Shown here one piece after another: positions 10,795 to 19,590 of a stretch of 55,395 nucleotides of DNA. Numbering within the stretch: the first letter of the stretch is position 1; every line of letters starts with the position of its first letter. The position numbers and the translations under genes are program-made. The stretch is from positions 1 to 55,395 of the forward strand of contig NZ_JACHGH010000017.1 in assembly GCF_014207435.1 (NCBI RefSeq), read 5' to 3'. This stretch comes from Salirhabdus euzebyi (lineage in GTDB: Bacteria; Bacillota; Bacilli; Bacillales; Alkalibacillaceae). The notes under the pieces were generated by a model, which was not told where the DNA came from, searched no databases, and saw only the letters and a list, made by a program, of their open reading frames with translations.

Positions 10795-11565
10795 GTGTTA
10801 TTTGATACACATGTCCATTTAAATGCAGATCAATTTATGGAAGACCGTGATGAGGTTATTAAACGTGCACAAGAAGCTGGTGTAACGTATATGGTTGTAG
10901 TAGGTTTTGATCGTAAAACAATCCCATTAGCGATTGAAATTGCGGAGTCATATGATTTTATCTATGCTGCTGTTGGGTGGCATCCAGTTGATGCAATTGA
11001 TATGAAAGAGGAAGATTTATTATGGATAGAAGAATTGTCTTCACACCCTAAGGTTGTAGCAATTGGGGAAATGGGATTAGATTATCATTGGGATAAATCA
11101 CCTCAAGATATTCAAAAAGAAGTTTTTAGAAAGCAGATAGCTTTAGCGAAAAAGGTTAATCTACCAATTATTATACATAATCGGGAAGCGGCAGAAGACA
11201 TCGTGACTATTTTACAAGAGGAAAACGCAAGTGAAGTCGGTGGAATTTTACATTGCTTCAGTAGTACTCCGGAGATTGCAAAAAAATGCTTAGATATGAA
11301 TTTTCATATTTCCTTAGGAGGGCCAGTTACTTTTAAAAATGCGAAAGAGCCGAAAGAAGTAGCGAAGATAGTCCCGATGAACAGACTACTTATAGAAACG
11401 GATTGTCCCTTCCTTGCACCACATCCTTATAGAGGAAAAAGAAATGAACCTGCATTTGTAAAGCTAGTAGCAGACCAAATTGCAGAATTGAAAGACGTAT
11501 CAGTAGAAGAAATCAGCAAAAAAACAACGGAAAATGCATTGGAATTATTTAGGATAAAACGCTAA
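10795..11565 (+). CDS. tatD: TatD family deoxyribonuclease
   Basis: A 256-residue metal-dependent TIM-barrel hydrolase (YabD). Expected metal ligands are visible in order: FDTHVH at the N-terminus, GEMGLDYHW, IIIHNREA, LHCFSS and ETDCPFLAPHPYRG. TatD enzymes are 3'-5' exonucleases acting on DNA or RNA. The start is GTG directly before LFDTHVH, with GAAAGGA upstream. It lies between metG and yabE as in B. subtilis. Confidence 0.92.
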   Translation: MLFDTHVHLNADQFMEDRDEVIKRAQEAGVTYMVVVGFDRKTIPLAIEIAESYDFIYAAVGWHPVDAIDMKEEDLLWIEELSSHPKVVAIGEMGLDYHWDKSPQDIQKEVFRKQIALAKKVNLPIIIHNREAAEDIVTILQEENASEVGGILHCFSSTPEIAKKCLDMNFHISLGGPVTFKNAKEPKEVAKIVPMNRLLIETDCPFLAPHPYRGKRNEPAFVKLVADQIAELKDVSVEEISKKTTENALELFRIKR

Positions 11566-11708
11566 TTTTTTGTAACAAAACATCAGTTAATATTACAATT
11601 GGATTAAAAAAAGCCCAAAAGGGTTTAAAAAAATACAAAAAACCAATAATATGAGATAGAGTCAAGCAGTTTGTAGGCTTGTTCAAAACTAGCTTCATGT
11701 CAATAGAG

Positions 11709-11737
11709 TTGACATGATTGCGCGTAGTCTATATAAT
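11709..11737 (+). promoter_or_regulatory. Consensus SigA promoter of yabE
   Basis: TTGACA (11709-11714), a 17-nt spacer and TATAAT (11732-11737) match both consensus hexamers perfectly. The start point would be near 11744, leaving a leader of about 20 bases and no room for a riboswitch. Confidence 0.85.
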
Positions 11738-11765
11738 ACACTGCGTGCAAAGGAGGCAAAGACAA

Positions 11766-12971
11766 ATGAATAAACATCCATTTTCTAACTTAGCTTTACG
11801 TGTAAAAAACACCAAAAAGCTATTAGTTTTGGTAATGAGCACCATTGTGTTTTTTGCCTCACTTGGGATTCTAATCTATGAAACAACGAAAGCAGATGTC
11901 GTTCTAGTCAATAATGGCGTAGAGCAGTCTGTTCGCACCCATGCTAATACTGTTGACGAACTCCTAAGTGAACTGGATGTAGAAGCAGAGGATTACGACG
12001 AAGTTCTACCTAATAGAACGGATGCTATTACATCAGGAATGACAATCACTTATACATCAGCGCAAAAAATAAAAGTTACAGTTGAAAACGAATCTACTGA
12101 ATATTATACAACAGCAAAAACAATCGGTGACTTTTTAAAAGAAAAAAATATTGAAGTCCATGCAGAAGATATGCTAACACCAACCGTAACAACAGAAATT
12201 AGTGAAGGTTTGGAAATTTCAGTAAATAAAGCCTACGAAGTTACGGTTAATGATGGTGGCGAGGAACAAAAGGTTTGGACGACAGCAGATACCATTGACG
12301 AATTTCTTTCAAGTCAAAATATTGAACTAAATGAACTAGATAAACTTGAACCAAGCCTAGATGAGGTAATTGCACAAGGTACTTCGGTTACGATTACAAG
12401 AATTGAAAAAGTAGAAGATGTCATTAAAGAATCCGTTGATTATGCTACTGTTACAAAAAACGATAGTTCCTTACCGAGTGGACAGAAAAAAGTAGTTCAA
12501 GCAGGTAAAGAAGGTACTGTAGTAAAAAGATACGAAGTAACGTTAGAAAACGGAAAAGAAGTCGATAGAAAACTTATTGAGGAAAAAGTGGAGCAAGAAA
12601 GCCAAAATCAAATTGTTGCACTAGGAACAAAGCCAGCACAACCAGCACCTACTGTTTCCAGAAGCGGTGATGGTGAGGTAGTAAAAGAGCTTTACATGAG
12701 TGCAACGGCTTACACAGCATACTGTACAGGGTGCTCAGGCATCACGAGTACGGGTATTAATTTAAAAGCTAATCCTAATGCTAAAGTAATAGCAGTAGAT
12801 CCAAGTGTTATCCCGTTAGGATCTAAGGTGTGGGTAGAAGGTTACGGATATGCAATTGCCGGAGATACTGGTGGGAAAATAGTCGGAAATCGTATAGACG
12901 TTTTTTATCCAACTAAGGCTCAAGCATATAGCTTTGGGAGAAAGCAAGTACGAGTTAAAGTTTATAAATAA
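11766..12971 (+). CDS. yabE: Cell-wall protein YabE: DUF348, G5 and 3D domains
   Basis: A 401-residue secreted or membrane-anchored protein. A hydrophobic segment at about residues 18-40 is followed by three DUF348 repeats (about 45-215), a G5 domain (about 215-290) and a C-terminal 3D domain (about 320-400, ATAYTAYCTGC ... VIAVDPSVIPLGS ... AGDTGG) with the conserved Asp residues. This is the Firmicute stationary-phase wall-remodelling class related to resuscitation factors. The ATG at 11766 follows AAAGGAGG. An in-frame TTG at 11718 lies inside the promoter and is not the start. Confidence 0.9.
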   Translation: MNKHPFSNLALRVKNTKKLLVLVMSTIVFFASLGILIYETTKADVVLVNNGVEQSVRTHANTVDELLSELDVEAEDYDEVLPNRTDAITSGMTITYTSAQKIKVTVENESTEYYTTAKTIGDFLKEKNIEVHAEDMLTPTVTTEISEGLEISVNKAYEVTVNDGGEEQKVWTTADTIDEFLSSQNIELNELDKLEPSLDEVIAQGTSVTITRIEKVEDVIKESVDYATVTKNDSSLPSGQKKVVQAGKEGTVVKRYEVTLENGKEVDRKLIEEKVEQESQNQIVALGTKPAQPAPTVSRSGDGEVVKELYMSATAYTAYCTGCSGITSTGINLKANPNAKVIAVDPSVIPLGSKVWVEGYGYAIAGDTGGKIVGNRIDVFYPTKAQAYSFGRKQVRVKVYK

Positions 12972-12976
12972 CCTTA

Positions 12977-13002
12977 AGCAGAGGGAAACCCTCTGCTTTT
13001 TT
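12977..13002 (+). terminator. Terminator after yabE
   Basis: AGCAGAGGG (12977-12985) pairs with CCCTCTGCT (12989-12997) and is followed by a T run. Confidence 0.92.
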
Positions 13003-13004
13003 GC

Positions 13005-13190
13005 TGCTTAGGAAATTATAAAATTGTGGACTTTTGGATAAGTTGGCTGCACGGGGGAGCCACGTCTAGCTCCAGCACCTACACCCTCGGGACATAAGTC
13101 AATCCCTTCTGTGGCATAAACCTCCACGGCAGGTCTTGTCTTATGCCTGTCGGGTGTGAACAAGGCGCTTGCGCTTTTGTTCCTGTTATG
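13005..13190. repeat. Structured intergenic repeat, copy 1
   Basis: First of three copies; the others are 28107-28280 and 36796-36891. Shared blocks are GCTTAGGAAATT, GCCACGTCTAG, TCCAGCACCTAC, CTTATGCCTGTCGGG and TTGCGCTTTTGTT. Inside, ACACCC (13081-13086) can pair with GGGTGT (13152-13157), CATAAG (13093-13098) with CTTATG (13140-13145), and GTGG with CCAC around 13111-13127. It lies right after a terminator. I recall similar extragenic repeats as common in Bacillaceae. It is GC-rich compared with its surroundings and holds no credible gene. Confidence 0.8.
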
Positions 13191-13298
13191 GAATGAAAAG
13201 TTTAATGGAAGAGGATGTTTGAATTACTTTATATAAGGAAACAAATCGTAAATAATAGAAGTAAAAACAAGTAGCATTTTCATATGGGGGAAATCATA

Positions 13299-13847
13299 TT
13301 GTACATAAAAGAAATTATTGTAGTGGAAGGTAAAGATGATACGGTAGCTGTCAAAAATGCAGTTCTTGCGGATACGATTGAAACAAATGGATCAGCTATT
13401 AATAAATCAACCCTCAAACAAATTAGGCATGCTCAACAAAAAAGAGGAGTTATTATCTTTACTGATCCTGATTATCCAGGACAACGTATTCGTAGTATTA
13501 TTGATCAGGAAGTACCGGGATGCAAGCATGCATTTTTATCAAAAAAGGAAGCTATAGGAAAAAAGGGACTTGGTATTGAACATGCTTCCCCAGAAGCGAT
13601 AAAAACAGCTTTGCAAAAAGTGTACGAGTTAACGGTAGAGCCCGATCCTATATTTACGAAAAGTGATTTAATTCAGTTTGGATTAGTCGGCAATAATAAA
13701 GCAAAAGACAGACGCAAAAAACTAGGGGACAAGCTGAACATTGGGTTTGCTAATGCAAAACAACTTGAAAAAAGGTTAAATATGTTCCAAGTGCCAAAAG
13801 AGGTTTTTGTAGCGACGATGAAAGAGATTTTTCAGGAGGAACAATAA
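13299..13847 (+). CDS. rnmV: Ribonuclease M5
   Basis: A 182-residue Toprim-domain nuclease that matures 5S rRNA in Bacillota. It shows KEIIVVEGKDD at the N-terminus, the TDPDYPG metal-binding motif, and GIEHA. I choose TTG at 13299, because GGGGGA lies 7 bases upstream and the protein then begins (M)YIKEIIVVEG as in B. subtilis. An ATG at 13284 would overlap that ribosome site. The stop is directly followed by the rsmA ATG, so the two are translationally coupled. Confidence 0.92.
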   Translation: MYIKEIIVVEGKDDTVAVKNAVLADTIETNGSAINKSTLKQIRHAQQKRGVIIFTDPDYPGQRIRSIIDQEVPGCKHAFLSKKEAIGKKGLGIEHASPEAIKTALQKVYELTVEPDPIFTKSDLIQFGLVGNNKAKDRRKKLGDKLNIGFANAKQLEKRLNMFQVPKEVFVATMKEIFQEEQ

Positions 13848-14741
<894 letters not shown>

Positions 14742-14764
14742 CAATTTTAAATGGTTATTTGTGT

Positions 14765-14793
14765 AACATATTTCCTCTCCTTGCAATACGCTA
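14765..14793 (+). promoter_or_regulatory. Possible SigK promoter of yabG
   Basis: AACA (14765-14768), a 16-nt gap and AATACGCTA (14785-14793), which matches the SigK -10 CATAnnnTA at all but its first base. B. subtilis yabG is known to be SigK-dependent. Confidence 0.45.
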
Positions 14794-14824
14794 TTGTAGT
14801 AGTGTGTATTGAGGAGGAAATTAG

Positions 14825-15721
14825 ATGGAATGGCAAAAAGGGGACATTGTGTCTAGAATTTCTCATAATCATGATTTATTATTTCGGATTCAATCCGTGA
14901 AAGATGATTATGCCATTTTATTTGGAGAAGACTATCGTTTAGAAGCAGATGCATATACAGATGATTTAGTAAGAGTAGAAAAAAATGAAATTCAAGAACG
15001 AAAACAAGTTGAAAAGAAAAAAGAAGACTATTCTTTTCGTTTATTTAGGCAAGATTATCAGCTGATGAGAAAGAAGAGAAATTACGAAGCTTCCTCAGGT
15101 TATAACAGTGATGTTAAACATTTTCAAATACCACCAAGGGTGCTCCATGTGGATGGCGACCCAATGTTTTTAAAGAAGTGCATTAATTTATATAATCGCT
15201 TAGGTTTACAAGTTCATGGTCTTCATTTAAATGAAAAAGAAATGCCAGAAAAAATATACGGTCTCTTAGAAAAGATTAAACCCGATATTTTAGTTATTAC
15301 TGGTCATGATTCTTTCTCAAAAAATAAAGGGAGAAAAGGTGACATAAGAGCCTACCGACATTCAAAATATTTTGCGGAAACTGTCAGAGAAGCACGTAGA
15401 TATGCGCCTAGTCTTGATCAATTAGTTATTTTTGCAGGTGCCTGCCAATCACATTTTGAATCATTGATCCGTGCAGGAGCTAATTTTGCTAGCTCCCCTT
15501 CTAGAATTAATATACATGCTTTAGACCCTGTATATATTGCTGCTAAAGTAGGTTATACCTCTTTTATGGATAATATAAAGCTGTGGGATGTATTAAGGAA
15601 TACGCTAACAGGTGAAAAAGGTATAGGAGGAGTAGAAACTAGAGGATTATTCCGCACGGGCATGCCTTTCCCTGATGAGGACGATCAAGAAATGAATGAA
15701 GCTAGTTTCCGTCCATGGTAA
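14825..15721 (+). CDS. yabG: Sporulation-specific cysteine protease YabG
   Basis: A 298-residue protein of the YabG peptidase family, which trims spore coat proteins such as SafA and SpoIVA before transglutaminase cross-linking. Family segments seen are VLHVDGDPMFLKKC, ITGHDSFSKN, FAGACQSHFESLIRAGANFASSP and a C-terminal TRGLFRTGMPFP. His and Cys residues in the TGHD and AGACQSH stretches are the likely catalytic ones (inference). GAGGAGG precedes the ATG. A single gene, with the candidate SigK promoter just upstream. Confidence 0.93.
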   Translation: MEWQKGDIVSRISHNHDLLFRIQSVKDDYAILFGEDYRLEADAYTDDLVRVEKNEIQERKQVEKKKEDYSFRLFRQDYQLMRKKRNYEASSGYNSDVKHFQIPPRVLHVDGDPMFLKKCINLYNRLGLQVHGLHLNEKEMPEKIYGLLEKIKPDILVITGHDSFSKNKGRKGDIRAYRHSKYFAETVREARRYAPSLDQLVIFAGACQSHFESLIRAGANFASSPSRINIHALDPVYIAAKVGYTSFMDNIKLWDVLRNTLTGEKGIGGVETRGLFRTGMPFPDEDDQEMNEASFRPW

Positions 15722-15795
15722 AATGGGCGGAATTTAATTTTTATGAATTTTTTTCAAGAATTAAGGAAAAATAAGATGGATTAAAATATTATGCG

Positions 15796-15825
15796 TTGAC
15801 ATACTTAACAATTAGCTGATATAAT
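15796..15825 (+). promoter_or_regulatory. Strong SigA promoter of veg
   Basis: TTGACA (15796-15801), an 18-nt spacer and TATAAT (15820-15825) are both perfect hexamers. The B. subtilis veg promoter is a classic very strong vegetative promoter. Confidence 0.85.
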
Positions 15826-15888
15826 GTTTAGTTTTATTTGACTTTTTTAGCTACTTGTGATATCTTATTACTAGTGAGGTGGAGTGAA

Positions 15889-16143
15889 GTGCCAAAAACA
15901 TTAGCAGAAATTAAGCAAGCCTTAGATGGACGTATAGGTAAACGGTTAACGTTGAAAGCTAACGGAGGCCGAAGAAAAACAATTAAGAGAAGCGGTATAC
16001 TTGCTGAAACGTATCCTGCTGTATTCATCGTAGAACTCGACCAAGACGAACATTCGTTTGAGCGAGTATCATACAGCTATGCTGATGTATTAACTGAAAC
16101 TGTTGAATTAACCTTTTTTGAAGACATGAGCAAAATGGCCTGA
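15889..16143 (+). CDS. veg: Veg protein, biofilm formation stimulator
   Basis: An 84-residue protein nearly identical to B. subtilis Veg ([16 protein letters not shown]-type core, here [16 protein letters not shown], then SGILAETYP). Veg is very abundant and stimulates biofilm matrix genes, with a small beta-barrel fold. The start is GTG at 15889 preceded by GAGGTGGA and gives MPKTLAEIK, matching the family. An upstream in-frame ATG at 15838 would overlap the transcription start region and lacks a ribosome site. Confidence 0.95.
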   Translation: MPKTLAEIKQALDGRIGKRLTLKANGGRRKTIKRSGILAETYPAVFIVELDQDEHSFERVSYSYADVLTETVELTFFEDMSKMA

Positions 16144-16146
16144 GGA

Positions 16147-16176
16147 AGCAGTAAACATTGTTTACTGCTTTTTTTT
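16147..16176 (+). terminator. Terminator after veg
   Basis: AGCAGTAAAC (16147-16156) pairs perfectly with GTTTACTGCT (16160-16169) and is followed by seven T. Confidence 0.93.
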
Positions 16177-16268
16177 ATGTCTAATTCCATTTTTTATATA
16201 GTGTATTTAATGTGTAGTTGGCAAATAATAAGCATGTCGTAAAAACATCTCGAAAGGGGCGGTTGTCT

Positions 16269-16454
16269 TTGAGTAGACGAAGAGGCATAATGTCGGAAGA
16301 GTTTAAAGAAGAGCTTGCGAAAGAGTTAGGTTTTTACGACACCGTTCAAAAAGAAGGATGGGGCGGTATAAGAGCGAGAGATGCAGGAAACATGGTAAAG
16401 AGAGCTATAGAAATAGCCGAGAGCCAGCTAGCTAATAATAAGGGCAGATCTTAA
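16269..16454 (+). CDS. sspF: Small acid-soluble spore protein SspF
   Basis: A 61-residue minor alpha/beta-type SASP that coats and protects spore DNA. It shows [25 protein letters not shown] and the conserved [22 protein letters not shown] block, split here only for description. The start is TTG at 16269. AAAGGGGCGG lies just upstream, and the family N-terminus is (M)SRRRG. Initiation at the ATG at 16218 would add 17 residues unlike any SASP. I could not find a convincing SigG promoter. Confidence 0.93.
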   Translation: MSRRRGIMSEEFKEELAKELGFYDTVQKEGWGGIRARDAGNMVKRAIEIAESQLANNKGRS

Positions 16455-16470
16455 TGATCTGCTCTTTTTT
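16442..16470 (+). terminator. Terminator after sspF
   Basis: GGCAGATC pairs with GATCTGCT around TTAAT (one mismatch near the base) and is followed by six T. The left arm overlaps the end of sspF. Confidence 0.85.
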
Positions 16471-16542
16471 ATGTCTTCATAATTGGATTTTTAACAGTTG
16501 TAGGATTGCTTAATATTGTTATTAGTTGTGCACAGTCGATAG

Positions 16543-17044
16543 AAACTGCGACGTAACTAAAGCAGGCATTCCTATTTGAAGCTACTGCTATCAGACCGCT
16601 TCGGCAGTATACTTCGCTTTCCGCGGGCACGGCCTCAGCCTCCTCGCGGAATACCGTCGCTGCGGGGTCTTCAGACACGTGCTGGCCCGCAGGAGTCTTC
16701 GTATTCTGCCTACGCTGATGGATACTTTTGATTCAAAAATAGTGAAAGCCGATAAAGCCAATAAAGCCAATGTATAAGAATTTCTAATCATTTAGGTTAC
16801 CCCTAGAAATATAGCGTGGGTATTTTACAACACCGCTCTAACCAACTAGTACTTGAATGGAGATAAGTAAGAGAGCACACGTTTAGCGAAGGAAATACAC
16901 GTAGACTCCTGCGGGACAGCGAAGACGTTGAGACCCCACAGCGAGCGTTTTTTGCGAGTGAGGAGGCTCAGCGCGAGCCCGCGGAAAGCGTAGTGTATTT
17001 CCGTAGCGGCAGGAATTCACACACATGTAGTTACGTCGCAGTTT
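16543..17044. repeat. Inverted pair of diverged GC-rich repeats
   Basis: Two copies of one repeat (about 16543-16720 and 16866-17044) face each other between sspF and ispE. Perfect inverted blocks are AAACTGCGACGTAACTA (16543-16559) with TAGTTACGTCGCAGTTT (17028-17044); CGCTTTCCGCGGG (16615-16627) with CCCGCGGAAAGCG (16978-16990); and CCCGCAGGAGTCT (16686-16698) with AGACTCCTGCGGG (16903-16915). The central ~145 bases are unrelated AT-rich DNA. I find no coding capacity. This accounts for most of the 772-base gap, and 17045-17227 holds only the ispE upstream region. Confidence 0.85.
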
Positions 17045-17227
17045 AAGGAAAAGGTAATATGTTCGAAAATAGCCATTATGAAAAAACTTTTTACTTTTGT
17101 GCTCTTTATATGCTTAAGATGTTTTTCTTCGTGTAAAACTAGGATTAGTAAGTCCTTGAAAACCTCGCCAATTTTTCATCACTTATGTTACAATTTGTAA
17201 GACAATCGGGAAAGTGAAGGTGAGAGG

Positions 17228-18094
17228 ATGCTTTTAGAAAAGGCTCCGGCAAAGATAAATTTAACACTAGATGTTTTACATAAACGTGATGATGGATATC
17301 ACGAGGTTGAAATGATTATGACAACTGTTGATTTATATGACCAAATACAGTTAACGGAATTAGAGCAGGATGAAATTGTTATTAAATCGGAAAAGCGATT
17401 TGTACCTGATGACCGTAGGAATTTAGCTTTTCAAGCAGCAGAAAAGTTAAAAGAAAAATTCCAAATTAAAAAAGGAGTTTTGATTACGATAAGAAAGCAG
17501 ATTCCTGTTGCAGCGGGCCTAGCAGGAGGAAGTAGTGATGCTGCAGCTGTTTTGCGCGGTTTGAATAAACTTTGGGGTTTGCATCTTTCCTTTGAACAAT
17601 TAGCGGAAATAGGGACAGAAATTGGATCTGATGTAGCTTTTTGTATATATGGTGGTACAGCACTTGCAACTGGACGGGGAGAACGAATTGAAAAGCTTCC
17701 TGCGCCGCCTACCTGTTGGGTTATTTTAGCGAAACCATCTATCGGTGTGTCAACCAAAGCTGTATATGGAAAGTTAAATACTGCCAATATTGTGCATCCT
17801 CATACTAGTGATATGGTTTCTGCCATTAAGGAAGGTAATTACGAGAAGATGTGTAAAAATCTTGGTAATGCTTTAGAGCAAGTGACATTAGAAATGCACA
17901 CGGAAGTAAGGCAGATCAAAAATCAAATGTTAAGTGCTGGTGCAGATAATGTACTAATGAGCGGAAGTGGCCCCACTGTATTTGGTTTAACACAAAAGCA
18001 GTCAAGGGCAGATCGAATTTATAATAGTTTACGGGGATTTTGTGAAGAAGTATATGTCGTAAGAATGTTAGGAAAACAAATATCAGTTGATTAA
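17228..18094 (+). CDS. ispE: 4-diphosphocytidyl-2-C-methyl-D-erythritol kinase
   Basis: A 288-residue GHMP kinase of the non-mevalonate isoprenoid pathway. It phosphorylates CDP-methylerythritol. Motifs are the N-terminal [11 protein letters not shown], the ATP loop [17 protein letters not shown] and the C-terminal [11 protein letters not shown]. Normal length. The ribosome site AAGGTGAGAGG is good. The 3' end overlaps the left purR operator half-site. Confidence 0.96.
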   Translation: MLLEKAPAKINLTLDVLHKRDDGYHEVEMIMTTVDLYDQIQLTELEQDEIVIKSEKRFVPDDRRNLAFQAAEKLKEKFQIKKGVLITIRKQIPVAAGLAGGSSDAAAVLRGLNKLWGLHLSFEQLAEIGTEIGSDVAFCIYGGTALATGRGERIEKLPAPPTCWVILAKPSIGVSTKAVYGKLNTANIVHPHTSDMVSAIKEGNYEKMCKNLGNALEQVTLEMHTEVRQIKNQMLSAGADNVLMSGSGPTVFGLTQKQSRADRIYNSLRGFCEEVYVVRMLGKQISVD

Positions 18095-18136
18095 ATCCGT
18101 ATAAAAATGTTATATTATCTTATAATATTCGGATTT
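18093..18136 (+). promoter_or_regulatory. PurR-box pair and promoter of purR
   Basis: AAATCCGTATAAA (18093-18105) and, inverted, AAATCCGAATATT (reverse complement of 18124-18136) face each other 18 bases apart. They resemble the B. subtilis PurBox (AWWWCCGAACWWT), and TAAATCCG/CGGATTTA is a perfect inverted repeat. TTGATT (18087-18092) and TATATT (18111-18116), 18 nt apart, could be the SigA promoter within it. This predicts autoregulation by PurR. Confidence 0.6.
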
Positions 18137-18147
18137 AGAGGTGGACT

Positions 18148-18960
18148 ATGAAAAGAAGCGAAAGAATTGTCGCCATAACAAACTATTTTTTGGAACATCC
18201 ATTTGAATTAATATCTTTACCTTATTTCTCTGAAACATATGTTGCTGCAAAATCTTCTATTAGTGAGGATTTAGATATTATTGATCATATGTTCCAACAA
18301 GAAGGTATAGGCAAGCTGCAAACAGTAGCAGGTGCAGCTGGAGGAGTTCAATATTTACCTTTTTACTCAAAAGAGAATAGTGATGTTTTTATTAATCAAT
18401 TATGTGAAAAGTTAAATGATCCAGAAAGAATTCTCCCGGGTGGTTACTTGTATATGAGTGATTTACTTGGTGATCCCGAAACCATTCGTAATATAGGGAA
18501 AATATTTGCTACAGCATTTGCGGATAAGGGAATAGAGTATATTGTAACCGTTGCAACAAAAGGCATTCCTCTTGCTTACGCTACAGCTAATATTTTAAAT
18601 GTACCAGTTGTTATTGTGCGAAGAGACCCTAAAGTTACAGAAGGCTCCACTGTTAGTATCAATTATGTTTCCGGTTCTTCTAAGAAAATCCAAACAATGG
18701 TCCTTGCTAAACGAAGCCTACCGGAGGGATCTACTGTTTGTATTATTGATGACTTTATGAAAGCTGGTGGCACAATAAATGGGATGAAAAGCCTTCTGAA
18801 GGAATTTCAAGCTCATGTCGCAGGGATTGGTGTTTTAGCTGAAGCAGAGGATGAAGATGAAGAAAGAATGATTGACGAATACGTTTCCCTCATCAAAATT
18901 CATGAGGTTAACCTAAGCGAAAGAAAAATAGATGCAAAGAAAGGTAACTACTTTCAATAA
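18148..18960 (+). CDS. purR: Purine operon repressor PurR
   Basis: A 270-residue repressor. An N-terminal winged helix (about 1-75, SERIVAITNYFLEHPFEL) is followed by a type I phosphoribosyltransferase domain with the PRPP motif CIIDDFMKAGGTINGM. In Bacillus, PRPP relieves PurR binding; more recent work implicates (p)ppGpp as a corepressor. GAGGTGG precedes the ATG. In B. subtilis ridA/yabJ follows in the same operon. Here a terminator follows and ridA is missing. Confidence 0.96.
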   Translation: MKRSERIVAITNYFLEHPFELISLPYFSETYVAAKSSISEDLDIIDHMFQQEGIGKLQTVAGAAGGVQYLPFYSKENSDVFINQLCEKLNDPERILPGGYLYMSDLLGDPETIRNIGKIFATAFADKGIEYIVTVATKGIPLAYATANILNVPVVIVRRDPKVTEGSTVSINYVSGSSKKIQTMVLAKRSLPEGSTVCIIDDFMKAGGTINGMKSLLKEFQAHVAGIGVLAEAEDEDEERMIDEYVSLIKIHEVNLSERKIDAKKGNYFQ

Positions 18961-18982
18961 TTTATTAAACTAAATTTTTTTT

Positions 18983-19016
18983 AAAAAGCGTATTCGTATG
19001 AAAACGCTTTTTTATT
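18983..19016 (+). terminator. Terminator after purR
   Basis: AAAAAGCGT (18983-18991) pairs with ACGCTTTTT (19004-19012) and continues in T. Confidence 0.85.
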
Positions 19017-19080
19017 TTTAGCTATATTTTTTATTTTGCTACTTTTTCCCACTTATTTTTAAAAGTTTTTTAAAAATTTA

Positions 19081-19109
19081 GAAGGATTTTTTGTCTATAT
19101 GTGGAATTA
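19081..19109 (+). promoter_or_regulatory. SigH promoter of spoVG
   Basis: GAAGGATTT (19081-19089), an 11-nt spacer and GTGGAATTA (19101-19109) match the SigH consensus RNAGGAWWW / RNNGAATWW at every position. An AT-rich block just upstream (19020-19080) resembles the AT box to which AbrB binds at B. subtilis spoVG. Confidence 0.85.
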
Positions 19110-19148
19110 TGGTAAATAAGTTCTAAGGGGAAAAGGTGGTGAGACATA

Positions 19149-19439
19149 ATGGAAGTGACTGACGTGAGATTACGCCGCGTAAATACAGATGGAAGAATGC
19201 GTGCAATTGCATCAATTACCTTGGACCAAGAGTTCGTAGTTCATGACATCCGTGTTATTGACGGGAATAATGGTTTGTTTGTTGCGATGCCTAGCAAGCG
19301 TACTCCTGATGGTGAATTCCGTGATATTGCACACCCTATTAATTCGAACACTCGTGCAAAAATTCAGGAAGCAGTTTTAGCTGAATACCATCGTGCAGGC
19401 GAAGAGGAAGTTGAATATGAAGAAGCTGGAGCTTCTTAA
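19149..19439 (+). CDS. spoVG: SpoVG, RNA/DNA-binding regulator
   Basis: A 96-residue SpoVG protein ([19 protein letters not shown] start, then [20 protein letters not shown]). SpoVG affects septation and cortex formation in sporulation and acts as a nucleic-acid-binding regulator in several Bacillota. Length and sequence are typical. The promoter is a full SigH match, and repression by AbrB through the upstream AT box is expected by analogy. Confidence 0.97.
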   Translation: MEVTDVRLRRVNTDGRMRAIASITLDQEFVVHDIRVIDGNNGLFVAMPSKRTPDGEFRDIAHPINSNTRAKIQEAVLAEYHRAGEEEVEYEEAGAS

Positions 19440-19459
19440 ATAGTAAGAAAACAAACCGG

Positions 19460-19493
19460 AGTCTAATCATTATTTTGATTAGGCTTCTTTTTT
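19460..19493 (+). terminator. Terminator after spoVG
   Basis: AGTCTAATCA (19460-19469) pairs with TGATTAGGCT (19476-19485) and is followed by a T-rich tail. Confidence 0.88.
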
Positions 19494-19519
19494 ATGTTTA
19501 CACAATTCTCTGCTATAAT
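19491..19519 (+). promoter_or_regulatory. Extended -10 promoter of glmU
   Basis: TGCTATAAT (19511-19519) is an extended -10 element. TTTATG lies 17 nt upstream as a weak -35 and overlaps the tail of the spoVG terminator. Confidence 0.55.
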
Positions 19520-19590
19520 ATGACGAGGTAGGATAAAATGAGTATAGGAAAAATGATATAAAATGAACGTACGGACGGAGGGTTTAGGAA

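Noticed and set aside
11566-11765. Cyclic di-AMP riboswitch before yabE
   Set aside because: Such elements often precede wall hydrolase genes, but the consensus promoter leaves a leader of only about 20 bases.
16469-16791. Minus-strand frames of 66-69 codons
   Set aside because: They are GC-rich repeat DNA without ribosome sites; the composition reflects the inverted repeat.
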